This document shows, one piece after another, positions 35,532-49,400 of a stretch of 64,000 nucleotides of DNA. Where the stretch lies: assembly GCA_947561585.1 (NCBI GenBank), contig CANNZV010001818.1, positions 1-64,000 of the forward strand, written 5' to 3'. Both the position numbers and the translations under genes were made by a program. The DNA comes from Caprella mutica. Taxonomy: Eukaryota; Arthropoda; Malacostraca; Amphipoda; Caprellidae. The notes below the pieces were generated by a model. The model had not been told where the DNA came from. It saw nothing but the letters and a program-made list of their open reading frames with translations, and searched no databases. Each line of letters begins with the position of its first letter. Position 1 is the first letter of the stretch.

Positions 35532-37029
35532 TCTATCAACATGCACATCATAGCTTCAAAACACACGTTAAAAACTTAGATAAACAAATTATAGCATGCA
35601 CTGCGCTTCTTTTGATAGATATGCAATATTTTAATGTAATTTCGGTTCAGAATGTTTTTAGACTCTCTTGAGAGGGCTGCAATTAAAAATTAAAGTGCCG
35701 TAATTTACCTGCGTGACCCTACTTACCCTAGCTATACTTACCGTACTATTTTTAGTTTGTAGACCTATAACTATTCAATGTATACTTATATTATGAAATG
35801 TTTATTAATATTTAGCTATAACCTAGGTTAAACAATACATATTCTCTAGCTTCTGTAAGTTACTGACTATAGTTTAATAGTAAAATTTTAAAAGTACCAA
35901 TAATGATTTTCAGTGTTAATAATATTCATAGTAGCTTTTCTTCGTTCATGAGCCCATTCTTGTTTTACTTATATTTGATTTTTTTTAATTTTTTGACCCA
36001 TATTGTTTCTCAAAAACTTTTTTCCTATCTAAATCTGTATTCCCTTTAAGATCTACATTTAAATCTTTTAGAATTTGAAAGAATAATTTCACTTAGGTTT
36101 TTATTTCTTTTATGGATTAACTAATTGAATACAGGTAATTGATAAATGATGACTAATCGTTTTATTTCTCCGTAGGTACCACTGTGGTTGGCTAAGAAGT
36201 TACAAATCCAGAGACATGTCTCTCATTTCATTGTGTGTACTATATAGTATGAAGCGCGTGATCTAAAACTATAGCTGCACTGACACCACTATATTCACTT
36301 CATAAGTTCATTGTAGAGAATATGAAGGAATTTAAGATTAATGACAAAATTAATTGCTCGATTGAATAAATTTGCTCCACGTTAAGTAAAGAACCAAATA
36401 CAAAAGACTTTGTACTATATAGTTGTCACACAGGAAAGTGGCACATAGTAAGCTACGCTACCACCAATCGATTGAAGTGGTCAATAATTTTGCAAAAAGA
36501 GACGATAGCACTGTTGAGTGTTGACTGCATTAACAGATGGAAGAGGAAAATGAGAAGGTGATAGTAACCTGTGAGCCTTTCTTAATAAAAATTGAAAACT
36601 TTGCAAGTGAAAAGTACAACCATAGCGCTATAGAATAAGTGAGAAATATCGGGTGAAAATTACTGACAGCTAAATAGATTGAGCCTTTATAACATGTAAA
36701 AAAGTTGCACAGGAATTAATTTATGTTTAATTAATTTAAGCCCTTACTAAATCTTGTGCTATTTGATATTTTAATAAATTGATTGACGTATGTTTAGTTT
36801 CTTTCATTCCATACCAATACAAAGGGGCCTAGATAATACCTATATTTAAATAATGTGTTCTGTAATTAAAGTTTTAATATTCGTAGATTTTTTATACGAA
36901 GTTATTTGTTCACGGTACACTTCTTGGTGTGTAGCCATGTGACAATTGAGTTATGCACTCAAGTGATCAGTGTTACACGGCCACTTGTATTCTAAGTTAC
37001 TTAATTTCATTTATTCCCTTCTTTTGAAT

Positions 37030-37520
37030 TACCTATTCCATTGATATTCCTTCATCGTGGCCTCTTCTTCTGATTGTTTTATTCCATTGTTAATCCTTCA
37101 ATATTCCTTCTTCCTTTGGATGACCTATTCCATAGGTAATCCTTAAATATTCCCTCTTCCTTTAGTTGTCTTATTCCATAGGTATTCCTTCAATATTCCC
37201 TCTCAATTTGGATGTCACATTCCATAGGTATTCCTTCAATATTCCCTCTTCCTTTAGTTGTCTTATTACATAGGTATTCCTTCAATATTCCCTCTTAATT
37301 TGGATGTCTCATTCCATAGGTATTCCTTCAATATTCCCTCTTACTTTGGATGACTCATTCCATAGGTATTCCTTCAATATTCCCTCTTACTTTGGATGTC
37401 TCATTCCATAGCTATTCCTTCAATATTCCCTCTTACTTTGGATGACTCATTCCATAGGTATTCCCTCAATATTCCCTCTTACTTTGGATGTCTCATTCCA
37501 TTGGCATTCCTTCATTATTC
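37030..37520. repeat. Subterminal ~47-bp tandem repeats, element copy 2
   Basis: About ten units of TTCCTTCAATATTCCCTCTT plus a variable TTTGGATGTCTCATTCCATA, homologous in position and sequence to the array at 7205-7790 but with a different dominant variant, as expected if each array homogenises on its own. Confidence 0.85.
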
Positions 37521-37789
37521 CATTGAACTTCGTCTCCGTGATTCCCTAGATTTTCCCTTGTGATTTATGGGACTATTCCATAAAAGTGTCAAAAAATTGC
37601 AATCCCTGAATATCAAAAAAAGATCATCATGGAATATTCCTTGGGAATATTCCGAGAAGGTTTTGGGAATATCCGTTTTTTGCGCGGGCCAGGCCTGTTG
37701 TCTACGTGTCACCTGAAATTTTTTGAAAAAAATGTAAAACACAACTTCGGGATGCAAAATAAATAAATGTGCTTTTTTGGACCACTCTG

Positions 37790-38740
37790 TATATGATACT
37801 GTAAAAATGTCTATATACGTAACTTAACAAGTTTTTAAAATGTACCTGATTAACAAATAAGTTAATAATGATAGTTATAATTTCTTAGTGTGTACTAAAG
37901 TTTGGTTTTCTGTGTGTTTGATAAAGTAGCTTGAATGTCAACGCTAAACGAAATAAATGTTCCCTTAACGAATGGCCAACGCCGTTATTTTTACAAGTTA
38001 AAATGTTCTTAGAATGTGTTTATAACTAAATAATATTTCAAATATTTCTGAAAATACATAAATTGCCAGTAAGCGACTGACAGTTTTTCGCCTGGCAGTT
38101 TTCCGATTCGGCAGTTTTCCGGACACCGCCATATATATATCAATATTTAATATTTACAGTTAGATATATGAAATTAGAAAAATGATACGGAATTAACGGA
38201 ATACAAATTTATATAGTAATAGTAATGTCAAATTCATATAGGAAATGTGTTCTTTATGCATAAGATATAATGATAAAAACTACAAAGTATTCTTTATTTC
38301 CTTTAGCCTAAGACATTTGAGTTCAATTTCTTTTTCTTCTTTCATTGCTTTAGGACCGTATGGTGTACTGGAGTTCAGTATTCAAGCAGTGTTTGGACGC
38401 CAATATATGATCCTTTATTTTACTTTTAATAGTTTTTTTAGCTAGTCTCTTTTCTTAATTCAATTTTTCTTCTCTTGCTATATTTGCTGGGATAATTATT
38501 ATGACTCAGTAAAAACAATGAATTCTATTATTTATAGCACCGGGGTACAATAAAGGTACACTAGATTTAGTGAACGTTCCCGGTGACGCCAAGAACCAAC
38601 TAGGTTAGAATACCTAATTTCATATAGTTTTATAGGTCAGCAAAGTTAATGTTGAGCAGCCGTGTACGGGATAGTCAATATATTTCAGCTTGTTAGGTAG
38701 AGTCTATATGTCTAATTGTAGTGCAGGTAGATAAGTTAAA
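37790..38740. other. Gene-free spacer with one short ~17-bp repeat tract
   Basis: At 38075-38130 GGCAGTTTTCCG-type units repeat three times (GACAGTTTTTCGCCT, GGCAGTTTTCCGATTC, GGCAGTTTTCCGG), like the tract at 52015-52090. Otherwise nothing is supported. Confidence 0.5.
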
Positions 38741-40089
38741 AATATCTATGGTCATTGCTTTCTAGCCTAATTTCGAAAGTGTTTAAGTGGATCCAAGTAT
38801 CAAAAATGATCGTACATATCATGGGAACTGTGCCTTTAATAAAAAACGACGCAATTATCAGTAGAATTGTCACTAACAAAATATCTGATTTCTTATTAGT
38901 ATTATTTTCGGAATACGAATATTCCTAAAATATGTTTCAGTATCAATTAATAACTCGAATCTCGATATTATTAAACTTTTCTACATTGTTTGTATCATGT
39001 TTTATTTCTTTGTAACTATTTCTTATTGTCATGGGAACCTATCAATAACAAATTCAGTTTAATTAGATTTTATTCACAGAATGGATACGAATAATTAATA
39101 TTCGCTCGACAATATATCACATGAATGCTCTATTTGAACAGTTCATTCATTGATTAATATATTATGAGCTGAATGGTACGCAAATGTTCGTGTGAGTAAA
39201 TAAATTGAGGCGATTATATTTTAGTTTATTCTATTAACTTTGATTCTCTATATGTTAGGATTCTTATGAAATTGTGACCATTATTCTCTTTAAAATCTCC
39301 ATACATGCAGTGAGTAGAGCTAGAACAGTTTAGTTAAGAAGTGATAAAGAGAAGGTAAACCAAGAAAGAGTTTGAATTGAATCTACTTACTTGTACACTA
39401 TGACTTGGGTACCTTGGTCCTCTCCAATCTAAATTTTAAAAAATCTTAAATTGCTTTAAATTTGTAGAGCAAAGGTAATTTAACATATAACAGTAAACAG
39501 AAAAGAAATCGATTAAGTATTCTGATCATAATTAATTATATTAGAAATATTCACATTCCACTTTCACTCTTTCTAAGATTCAACAGAAGAACAAGGCTTC
39601 ATTCTAACTTATCACGTATTATCGTAATTTTAATGCTAATTATGAGTATATGTTCACTTTTTGGTACCTAAAGTTTTTTAGGATAATGGTATTTATAGAT
39701 ACATTGTAGGTAGCCATTTATAATATGTCTAAAAGCTTTACTATAGTTTTGAATTTTTCAAGATTCAATGGATCCATTTTCTTCGCTTGAAATTCTGAGG
39801 TTAGAAGTGAAATCACAAAAATAACCGAAATTAAAATTATTACATGTTATAATATAAAATATAGAACCAAATTTGAAATGGTTTGCAATTTTTTAATCAG
39901 TAACCTTATTTATTATGAAGAGTAATAAAAAAATAGAATGGAGAAGACCTTTACAAAGAGATGCTTCAAAATAAAAGTCAGAAAAATAAGAAAATATGTA
40001 AATATTCATTTTATTGATGTTTCCATATAACACGCTGAATTATTGTATGAATTATTATAGTAACTAATAGAGTTAAGATAGGGGAATAT
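38741..40089. other. Upstream segment of duplication unit 2
   Basis: Colinear with about 11990-12740 (landmarks as given there) and, like it, followed by the AGTATCTAATAGCG satellite and then a lectin gene. No coding sequence is supported. Bases 39420-39990 have no clear counterpart in unit 1. Confidence 0.6.
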
Positions 40090-40465
40090 TATAGTGATAG
40101 AAGTATCTAATAGCGTAGGGCGGGGTTACTATAGTGTCAATAGTATCTAATAGCGTAGGGCGGGGTTACTATAGTGTCAATAGTATCTAATAGCGTAGGG
40201 CTGGGTTACTATAGTGCCAATAGTATATAATAGCGTAGGGCGGGGTTACTATAGTGTCAATAGTATCTAATAGCGTAGGGATGGGTTACTATAGTGTCAA
40301 TAGTATCTAATAGCGTAGGGCGGGGTTACTATAGTGTCAATAGTATCTAATAGCGTAGGGCGGGGTTACTATAGTGTCAATAGTATCTAATAGCGTAGGG
40401 CGGGGTTACTATAGTGTCAATAGTATCTAATAGCGTAGGGCGGGGTTACTATTGTGTCAATAGTA
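40090..40465. repeat. 40-bp satellite, interrupted by a Tc1/mariner-like element
   Basis: About nine units of AGTATCTAATAGCGTAGGGC plus GGGGTTACTATAGTGTCAAT. Related units continue at 41678-41725 after the inserted element. It is homologous to the 42-bp array at 16384-17108. Confidence 0.9.
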
Positions 40466-41677
40466 TACAGGGTGTCCCAAAAAAAACGATACCCAAGTTT
40501 TAAAGACTGTAATTCAAAATATACAATTAGACTTACAACAAATTGGAAAATCACATTTTGTTTATCAACTTTTTCCCTATCTCTGTACAAAATTTCAGCT
40601 GAATTTATCAAATAGTTTTCTATTAGCAGTATTTTTAGTGACCGACACTGAAAAACTGTTTGCGCACTTTTGTTAAACTTCGAATTTTTTTATATTTAAG
40701 CCATGTTTTTTATAACTTTTCACAGTTTTAAAAATGGTTTATTAAAAAATACATTAAGAAAAATCATAAAAACATTTGTTAAAATGCTACTGAAATATAA
40801 AAATAATCGAATTTTTCCTCCTCTTTAATTTAATTTTTCTTTCGGTGTGTCCTTCATTTTCTTTAACAATAATAATATAATTTTAAGTGATAAAAACTAA
40901 ATACTTGTTTGCGCACTTACAGTAAAACTTTGTACACATCCAGTGAAATATTTCTGAAAGAAAAAGTGAATTAAACTTTACTAAATCTACATTCAACAGA
41001 ATTGTAAATTTCGATTTAAAGGGCATCTTTTCACGAGCGGAACAAATTCCTCGATTCCGATCTTCCTCGGCAGATGAATTTTTCTCGATTGTTTTTGCAA
41101 ATAAATGTTCAATTTTTGGATGATAATGAGGTTCACGTTGAGACAAGACGCTTTTCATTTGAATGTTAAATTAAATAATCACAAAGTTCGCACATATGGA
41201 CCAAAGAATCAAACTCCTAATCTCAACTTTGACGTAGGAATTTCGAAAGAGAAATGGTCTGTGTGGATGGGATTTGGTGGCAATGGACGTGTCGTCGGTC
41301 CTTATTTTCACAAAAAATCTTTTAAATGAAGTTGGATACCTTGTTCTAATAAATAACAGGATCATTCTCAGACTTTGAGAAACACATGAAACAGAATCAA
41401 TTGAACCTGGTGGATACATGACGGTGCTCCTGTGTGCATAACACTTTTACTTTTGTTTGATCCTGCTGCAAACAAAAGTGCGCAAACAGGTTTTCAGTAT
41501 CTGTCACTAAAAATACTGCTCATAGAAAACGTTTCAATAAATTCAGCTGAAATTTTGTACAGAAATGGAAAAATTGTTGAGAAACAAAATGTGATTTTCC
41601 ATCTTTTTGTAAGTCTAATAGTTTTTGAATTACAGCCTTCGAAAGTTGGGTATCGTTTTTTTTTTGGACACCCTGTA
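40466..41677 (+). mobile_element. Tc1/mariner-like relic inserted in satellite, 1.2 kb
   Basis: Termini TACAGGGTGTCC and GGACACCCTGTA, followed inward by AAAAACGATACCCAA on both sides, in TA-rich satellite. The frame at 41150-41330 reads NNHKVRTYGPKNQ, then KEKWSVWMGFGGNGRVVGPY, matching the central transposase block (nR.wg...P, kv.vW.g....iigP.ff). Stops and missing ends mark it as a relic. Confidence 0.78.
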
Positions 41678-41725
41678 TAATTGCGAAGGGCGGGGTTAAT
41701 ATAATTATAATAGTATCTATTAGCG

Positions 41726-44690
41726 AAGTGCGAAATCAAATTTAATGTAATTTTAAAAAGTATTATCAGGGAAACAAATTATGAATACAGTTAGAATATT
41801 AATTACAAAAACCGTGGATTTTTCAGTCAATATTTTGAGATTTGGCACCGTTGCTTCGGATAAGCCCCGCCTTTTTGTAGTAACTAGAAAAGATGCCAAT
41901 AAGTTAATAGTAAATGACAATAAAGATACCAATTAGTGAGTTTTGCTGAATATTCAAGGATGGTATCAATTAAATTATGTTGTTTATTAATATTCAAACA
42001 TATACTTTAATGAATTTTTTTGGTGAGTAAGTTTCAAATTCTTTATCAATTCTTTCGAAATCAAATAAATTAAATTCGTAGAATCGTATATTATATTTTA
42101 CAACTCCTAGCACTCAATAGCAATAGCTCAATAAAACTAAGAGACTATCAAAGGCAGGATATCTTAAACAAATAAGAATAATTCTTTCGATCAAACTATA
42201 TTACACCTCTGAACCTAACGGAATATCGTAAAATGATCGAAATCCTGCAAATCTATCAAAAATACAGTTGTCATGATTTAAGCGATGTAGTGTATGGTAA
42301 AATTTACCAAAGATTCTGTTTGTAATATTTTAATATTCACAATTTAATCCTCAAACTTGTTTTTATTTCAGATATACATCATTCATGAACTATATCACTA
42401 GTCGGGCTGTGCACAGCTCGTAAATTGTATCGTATTTATTATTTGTAACACTACTTGCAGTTTTATAGTATAGCGCTAGGGTTATGCTCTTCAACTAGTA
42501 GGTCTTACAATTTTGTGTTAGGTGGAGCCGTATGCTTAAAACTATCACATCTTCATTTTCCTCTTCAATTCGTAAGTGAAGCCACCGGTGCTAGTGTCAT
42601 TTTTATCCTATTTTTATAGTAGATTTTCTGTATCCATGAGCTCAGTCACCAACTGATAGCTGGTGACTTTATTCATTGAGCCACTTTCCATTATGACTGC
42701 TTCTTAAAGTTCCTTGTATTTATTTTGGCTTTTGTTACGATGTAAAGTTAGACCACCAATTTCATAATCTTAATTTAATCACAAAATTCTTGGATTTGAG
42801 ATTTATTTTAAAGGAACAGAAATTGAAGATAGTATTTATTTTTCAATCATCTATAAAAATGTATGGACTTGAGAATCAGAAATCCAATTAACCTTGTCCC
42901 TTTGAGATTCTGATCTGCCAACTGTCCAATGTAGACAATCGTAGAAGTTTTGTAGTATTTCGAATAATTGTGTATGATGCTAAAATTTCCTCAATTTTCC
43001 TAATTATTAGCAAATGTGCAACACCTAAATATTGCAATTTTTATTTTTGAAATTTTCTTCTATAAATCTATAACTATTGACCTAGATCATAGATAGTTTT
43101 GAAATATGCATATTTAAGGTTAAACTATAACTAATGAGTAATGACCTAGATTTAGACATTTAAATTCATAGATCTTAATTTTTTTATTGGCAGCTATACA
43201 ATTACAATGTGTGGAAAAGAAAAAGTCATCTACCAAATTTACAGACTTGAATGTACTATATGTTTAGTTCTATTTAGCCGATATTAAAGCTGTGCTCAAT
43301 AGGATATTAGAGTTCTATTTAGTAGTGGATTCAATTTTATTATTACTATTTAATTCGAATCCAGATTGAATAATTTAATGAAGAATAATTTATTTACTGA
43401 AATAAGTTAACATTAAAATCTACCGAGAAGAGATTCTATAGGTGGCTCGAAAACAATATAGGGTGTTCCCATTGTATAGGGTGACTCGAAAACAAAGAAT
43501 CGAATTTGTAAGGTAAAAACTATATTAGTATCATATAAGAGTTAAAATATTAGGATAAAAGAATTAATTGGTGACGAAATAACTTTTACAAATAAATTAC
43601 ATTTCAATCGAAATAAATTGAAACACACTTACATGTTTGAAAGATTGTTATACGGGAAATTAGTATAAGTATACAATTAGTATTATATACTTATATGAAT
43701 ATACTGTCAGTTTGATGGAACCTATGGCGTTGAGGGTTTTTTTAGTTTCCCCATCTTGATAGAGAATAATTATGTAACTGTACAGGAATGCGTATGATAA
43801 ATTAAAATTGAAATAATAGAAAATAAAATATTGCATCTAATCCAGTTACATTTGAAAATACAGAACAAATCTTAATAAACTCACAACAATAAGCTCAAAT
43901 TTAATTAATGAAATAATTTGATAAGGGGTATAACAGACAGAAAAATGGTTTCATTCACGAAGTCCCCAACTCCCATGGAACAGGTGTAGGCTTATGAACA
44001 GAGAAAGGTATTGAGTGAAAACAGAAACTCATCAAAGAATGGAGAACGAAAGGAGGCAAGCACCGTTAGCTGCACTTACGGATGGTAGAGGGAAATGAAG
44101 AGGTGATAGTAAATGAAGCCTACGAGCAAAAATTTAATAAACTTAGTTCATAAACAACGCCAACCACACTGGTTTGCAAATGAACAACACTATTGTAATT
44201 ACTTAATTATAAATAATTAAGCCATGACAACACCGATAATAAATGTTACTAAGCATGTGGTTGGTATTAATCAATATGCGTTAATATATTAAAATCGCAC
44301 GAAAATCAAACTCTTAAACAAATTATCGAACAAAGAAATTTGTCAAGAAACATCAGAAGCTCAGTGTATGATTTTACCAGAATCGGTGGTATTAAGTTCC
44401 TAATTTATAGGTAGACTCGTGGACATCATTTTCTGTTCCCACTACCTATGCTTAAGTGCAGTCACCATTGTTCGCGTTACTATTACTAAGTGATTGCATT
44501 TTCACGGAGTAGCTTTCCTGCGTCCTTTAACTTTGGTGATAGGTGAATTAGAAATCCCTTCTGTAATAATCCTTCCTTCAAAGTCCTTTATAAAATTTCA
44601 AACTGATGACTGTATACTTGTATAGGTGGAACTACAATTTTATCAAATCTTAAAGAAGTGTAAATCAGTTAAAATATCCGTATCTATTGT
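41726..44690. other. Gene-free region with dispersed repeat modules
   Basis: Bases 41815-41945 directly repeat 31540-31680. Bases 42430-42750 are a further diverged copy of the coding-like module (CACTACTTGCAG, ATAGCGCTAGGGTTATGC, CATGAGCTCAGTCACCAAC). 43950-44120 and 44400-44600 carry weaker pieces of the same family. Near 43455 and 43478 short TATAGGGTG pieces resemble transposon ends. No gene is supported. Confidence 0.5.
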
Positions 44691-44694
44691 TATT

Positions 44695-45060
44695 GATTAA
44701 TTAATTATCATTATTAATTTATTTATTTATTTATCAGTATTAATTAATTAATTTATAAATATTAATTAATTTATTTATTAATATTAATTAATTAATTTAT
44801 TAATATTAATTAATTAATTTATTAATATTAATTAATTTATTTATTTATATTAATTAACTCATTTATTAATATCAATTAACTTATTTATTAATATTAATTA
44901 ATTAATTTATTAATAATAAATATTTAAAATTAATTCAATTATTTGAAATTAATTTCATTATTAAAAATTAAATTTATTTATTCAAAATTTATTTATTTAT
45001 TTGAAATTAATTTGAATATTTATTAGTATTAATTGATTTATTAATATTGAATTGAAACAA
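44695..45060. repeat. AT-only minisatellite
   Basis: Irregular units of ATTAATTAATTTATTAAT with variants (ATTTATTTATT, AATTAACTTATT), almost free of G and C for ~350 bases. Confidence 0.85.
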
Positions 45061-45262
45061 TACCAAAGATACCTGAATTAGCAACAATTTTTTTCTGTTA
45101 TCACGCTTCACTTATTTACCCTCCAAAAATAAAAGGGAGCTGTAAAATTATTTAGAAGTAAAATTACTTCTAAATAAAGTGGTGATAGTAAATTAATGAT
45201 TAAGGATCTTTACTAATCAAAGAAATCAAGAAAGGATTGTTAATTTTAATACCTCTGATTAC

Positions 45263-45868
45263 ACCGGGTAACAGCCAAAAATCGTCATGGGTTTCCTAAC
45301 TGATTTAGACTAAATTTGATGTTCTGAGTGTGAATATCACATTCATTTTGCTCTATCAGGTCAACTTTTTGAGATACAGCCATAGCCCTTCCAGATGAGC
45401 TATACATATGCTAATATCAGGGGATTTAATTTCAATCATATTTTTCTAGAAGAATATATCGAATTACAACGTTAACATGTTTCTCTAAAGAGTCTTTAGT
45501 AGCTGCATTCAAATGGAGGAGAGGTACCAGTGAATGTGGGATGCAGTCATGATGGCGGACTAACGCTGGTCGCAGAAGAGAGACCACCCAACAGCTTCTC
45601 ACACACGGGTATCGAAGAAACGCAGATTTACGCCGTTAACTCTAAAATTTTGTGTCACGTAACACTCATTCTTTTACTTATACTATGAATTATCGCAGAA
45701 TTTTTTTTACATGAAATCGATTTATTTTTTAATTTCTGCAGTAAAAATTTCTGACCTGATTGAGCAAAACCAAGGTAATTTTCGGACTCAGAGGATCAAA
45801 ATTAGTCTAATTCAGCTGGAAAATCCTGGACGATTTTCGAAAAATATATTTTTGTTACCCAGTGTTAT
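45263..45868. mobile_element. MITE candidate with ACACYGGGTAACA termini
   Basis: The left end ACACCGGGTAACAGCCAAAAA and the right-end complement AACACTGGGTAACAAAAAT are inverted. The ~600-base interior has no coding capacity. The target duplication is not clear. Confidence 0.5.
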
Positions 45869-46024
45869 AATCAATATATGACCAAGATACTTAGCCGAAA
45901 AATAAAATATATGCTAACCCTATAATTTAAAGTAGAAGTAGCTGCTAAAACAGCTTTACCAGTGTAGATTTATAATATCGGATTCGTATAAATTATTGTT
46001 TGCACTAGAAATAAAACGTTCTTC

Positions 46025-46115
46025 CTGAAACACGAAATGTCCTAGTAACGAAACGTCCGGTAACGAAACGTCCTAGTAACAAACGTTCAGGTACGAAACG
46101 TCTAGTCACCGGTTA
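46025..46115. repeat. Short ~17-bp tandem repeat ACGAAACGTCCTAGTA
   Basis: Five imperfect copies of a 15-17-base unit just upstream of the region shared with the copy A promoter. Confidence 0.75.
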
Positions 46116-46473
46116 ATTCATGTAAAGATCACATTGCAATAATTTATTCACTAAACAAATCGTTTAGGACTCCATTTCCCACTTGGCTAAAGTTAAGTAG
46201 GCCATAGACTCTTTAACAAGAGAGAATAGAAACAAATTCATTCGAAAGTAAATTCTTTCGAAATGCCCTAAAAGCATTTAGCTTATCGGGCCTTAATGTT
46301 TCTTCTGTATAAATTATTTGTTTTTGTCAAGTAGTCAGTGTGAGAGAGTAATCCCGGCTCTCTTACATTCATTGTTGGGAAACATTATGTTTAAATAAAT
46401 AAATAAATAACTGGATGAAAACATTTTTGTTTGTAACATTTTCTCATCAGTGGGCGAATTTTCCGCAGGTACG

Positions 46474-49400
46474 ATGAATCTTCTAACTTTCTTCGTACTA
46501 ACATTAGTCATTTTCAACTGGCAATGCGTTCTCGCAGCTAGAAGTGACAGAGCATTCGTAAGACGGAAAATAAACTCGACTGACGTCTACCAAAAGACGA
46601 CAAGAGCAAAACAATGTAAGTATTCGGGCTGTTATATATTTACCGTTACGAATTTATTGTTAATGAATAATTATATTAATGTATAATAAATGTTTAATGG
46701 TTAGGTAACTACGTTCGGTAGTTCATTCTCATGAAAGAGTGTTCCTCTTCATTACCAGACCTCAATCCTATCATTGTTGTTGTTTCATTTACTCGATCCT
46801 AGGGGGGGAGGGGGGGGGTCAAATTAATTGAGCAATATATTTATTTGCCAATTTGTTCTTTAATGGAATCAAAATAATTATGTAAATTACATAAATTGCT
46901 AATGTAAATAATTATATTTATTGAAGATTATTTAATTTTTAATTTAATATTGTAAAATGAATATTGCGTACAGAATGTTTAATCTTCGTGTAATATTAAA
47001 AATTATAATTATAGAAACTGTTTAGAAATTAGTATAGATAAGCTATAGCTTATTTACGAACAGAATCCGACATTTTGTGAACGTAAAGAAAATAAGGCTT
47101 CATCTATCAATTTTCGATCAAATTTTGGTCACTTCAGAACAAGTATTCAAAACCCTAAAACTAACTTTCTTGAAGAAATGAATAAAATGCCCCATGTAGA
47201 CATTCGTGGGATTCTTTATTGTAGTATACAGTTCCATAAGCCTTTGCATCAGACTATCAATGTCGACAGAAAAATAAATGTTTATTAATTTATACATAAA
47301 TATATTGAAAGAATAATGCTTTAACATGCTTGTTTTGATTTGATATTATACTTAAACGACATAGGACATTTAAATTTGATGTCCGAATTATAGCTCGTCT
47401 ACTCTATCACATATTTTCCTTTAAATTTTATGAAAAGTTTACCATATATGATACAGTATAATGATAGTGATACATTAGTACCTTTAGCAGTTCACGCTAC
47501 CAGTCGGTTACTAAACTATAGCTAAATTCAAAGAAAAAGTATAGATAAAGAACTTACTCAATTTGAAATGAGAGTGTTGAACACAGGGAGGAAAATGCTC
47601 TGAATAGGCAGGGAGTTTTGTTGCGATTTGCACCGCATGATCTCATCATTTTCTAACGCCACTTGGTGCTTGTCTCCGACAACACATAAATACCAGACCA
47701 ATAAATAAAATACTCCAACCACACCGAACAAAAACTACCAAAAACACACACGCAGTCTACTATCCCAACCACGCACAAATAAATCACCCATAGTACACGA
47801 ATCTCTACAAAAAAATATATCCAACGGGTCCTAGGCTGATTTTCAGGAAACGAGTTTGCCAGACCAACTTTACCGAAAACTAATTCGCTGAACCGAATTC
47901 TCCGAATACAAGTTTACCGAAAAGGAATTTGACGAATTATGGATTAGCCGAAAGACAAATTTCCCGAAAGACGAATTTTTCCGAAAACAAAATTCAATTT
48001 AATTGAAAAAAACATTGTGTGGAGCTTGTGTTTCGCCGAAATTAGGTTTCGGCGAATTTGGTTTCAGTGAATTTTGTTTCCATAAATTTGGTTTCGGCAA
48101 ATTCGTTTTCGGTCAATCCGCCGGATACCACATCCATCAACACAGTTCCATGTACCACAACACCACACAACACGTGTCCACATGCACACACGTCAGGACA
48201 GACATGTTCGCAGTGGACCTCTGGCTCAACCCTGTAGAGGTGAAGAGTTGATGTCCGACTGAGGTGCGCAACTTGGGTGGGAGCTGAATGTTGGTGAGAC
48301 TGGCCCTCTGACCAGTGTCAGGCCAGAGAAGGGTCGACAACAACAATGACGTTATACTTATACATATACTGTATACAGTAACTTTAGCTATTATACAAGG
48401 CTTATTGTTGTTAAAAAACAGTATTCATATTATTTTATTTTATATAGTGTAATAAGATTGTAAGTACAGTACACATTCAAAAAATCTAAAATATATAATT
48501 GTTCCGAAAAAATTATTTCTATTAATTATTTTACAGCATATTTTGCTTTCTTCAAAAAAATGTAAAGAAAGAACAAGGATTGAAAATATTCCTCGGAAGC
48601 TAATTTCAAAAGTTTTTCGATTATTAATAATATAAATAAACAGCTTTGGATGTCTTCCTATAAATGCTATTACTAAACTACTAAAGGAAGTATAATTTAT
48701 ATTAGATTTCAAGCTCTGGCTTCTTAATAAGGCTAATGTATTTCGAAACAGGTGCCTGTCGTTACGAATGCTCGATGAGTGAATTCTGCAGAAGTTACTC
48801 TGCGACAACCATCAGTGATGAAGAAGTGGAGTGTTCTTTCACGAATAAGATACTTGATGAAATTTCACTAGTGGAAGACGACAACTCAAAGACGGTTCTG
48901 AATGGTGAGAACAGTCATTGGAGTTTACTAACGAGATAGATATTTTAAAACAACAAATTTTTAAGATTGGAAAATTATAGGAAATAAGAAAACTGGCATT
49001 CGAGAAGTTGATTGATCTATTGCGCGAGTATATTATTCCTCTTATAATATGCAAACAATAATTGCAGATATTTGCAATTCTCAATTCGTGAGAATCAAAA
49101 ACTTTGGTTGTTTCTATGCCGAAGAAAACCAAACAAAATTCGATGAAGCGAAGTCCATTTGTCCAAGCGGGTCATCTTTGTACGTTGCTGAAAATGATCA
49201 ACACATCAAGGACGTGATCGATCTCTATCTAAAAGGAAGACGTTCGTATTCTATTTCTTCGTATAGTTCAATTAAGATAAATATGTTTCATTAGGTTATT
49301 CCTAATATGCAATATATAGAGTGATCTATTTCTATATTTTCGTTTGTTTTCCTTCATTTCCCATCTAAAATTTTCTAATGTTGAAGCTAGACGAAATTTT

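Larger units (their letters stand above)
33592..37688. mobile_element. Second, diverged copy of the large TA-target element
   Basis: Termini CCCGGGCAAGAAGGTTTTAT and TTTTTTGCGCGGG, colinear with 4163-7954, including the coding-like module (34390-34600), the middle section and the subterminal array (37030-37520). Without the 493-base foldback element and its duplication it is about 3.6 kb. Flanks are not TA here, so the target duplication is unresolved. Divergence from copy 1 is clearly greater than between copy 1 and the partial copy at 1-1374. Confidence 0.75.

Noticed and set aside
48137..48346. 69-codon minus-strand frame in intron 1 of copy B
   Set aside because: Lies in GC-richer, element-like DNA between inverted repeat tracts; not recognised and overlapped by a frame on the other strand.
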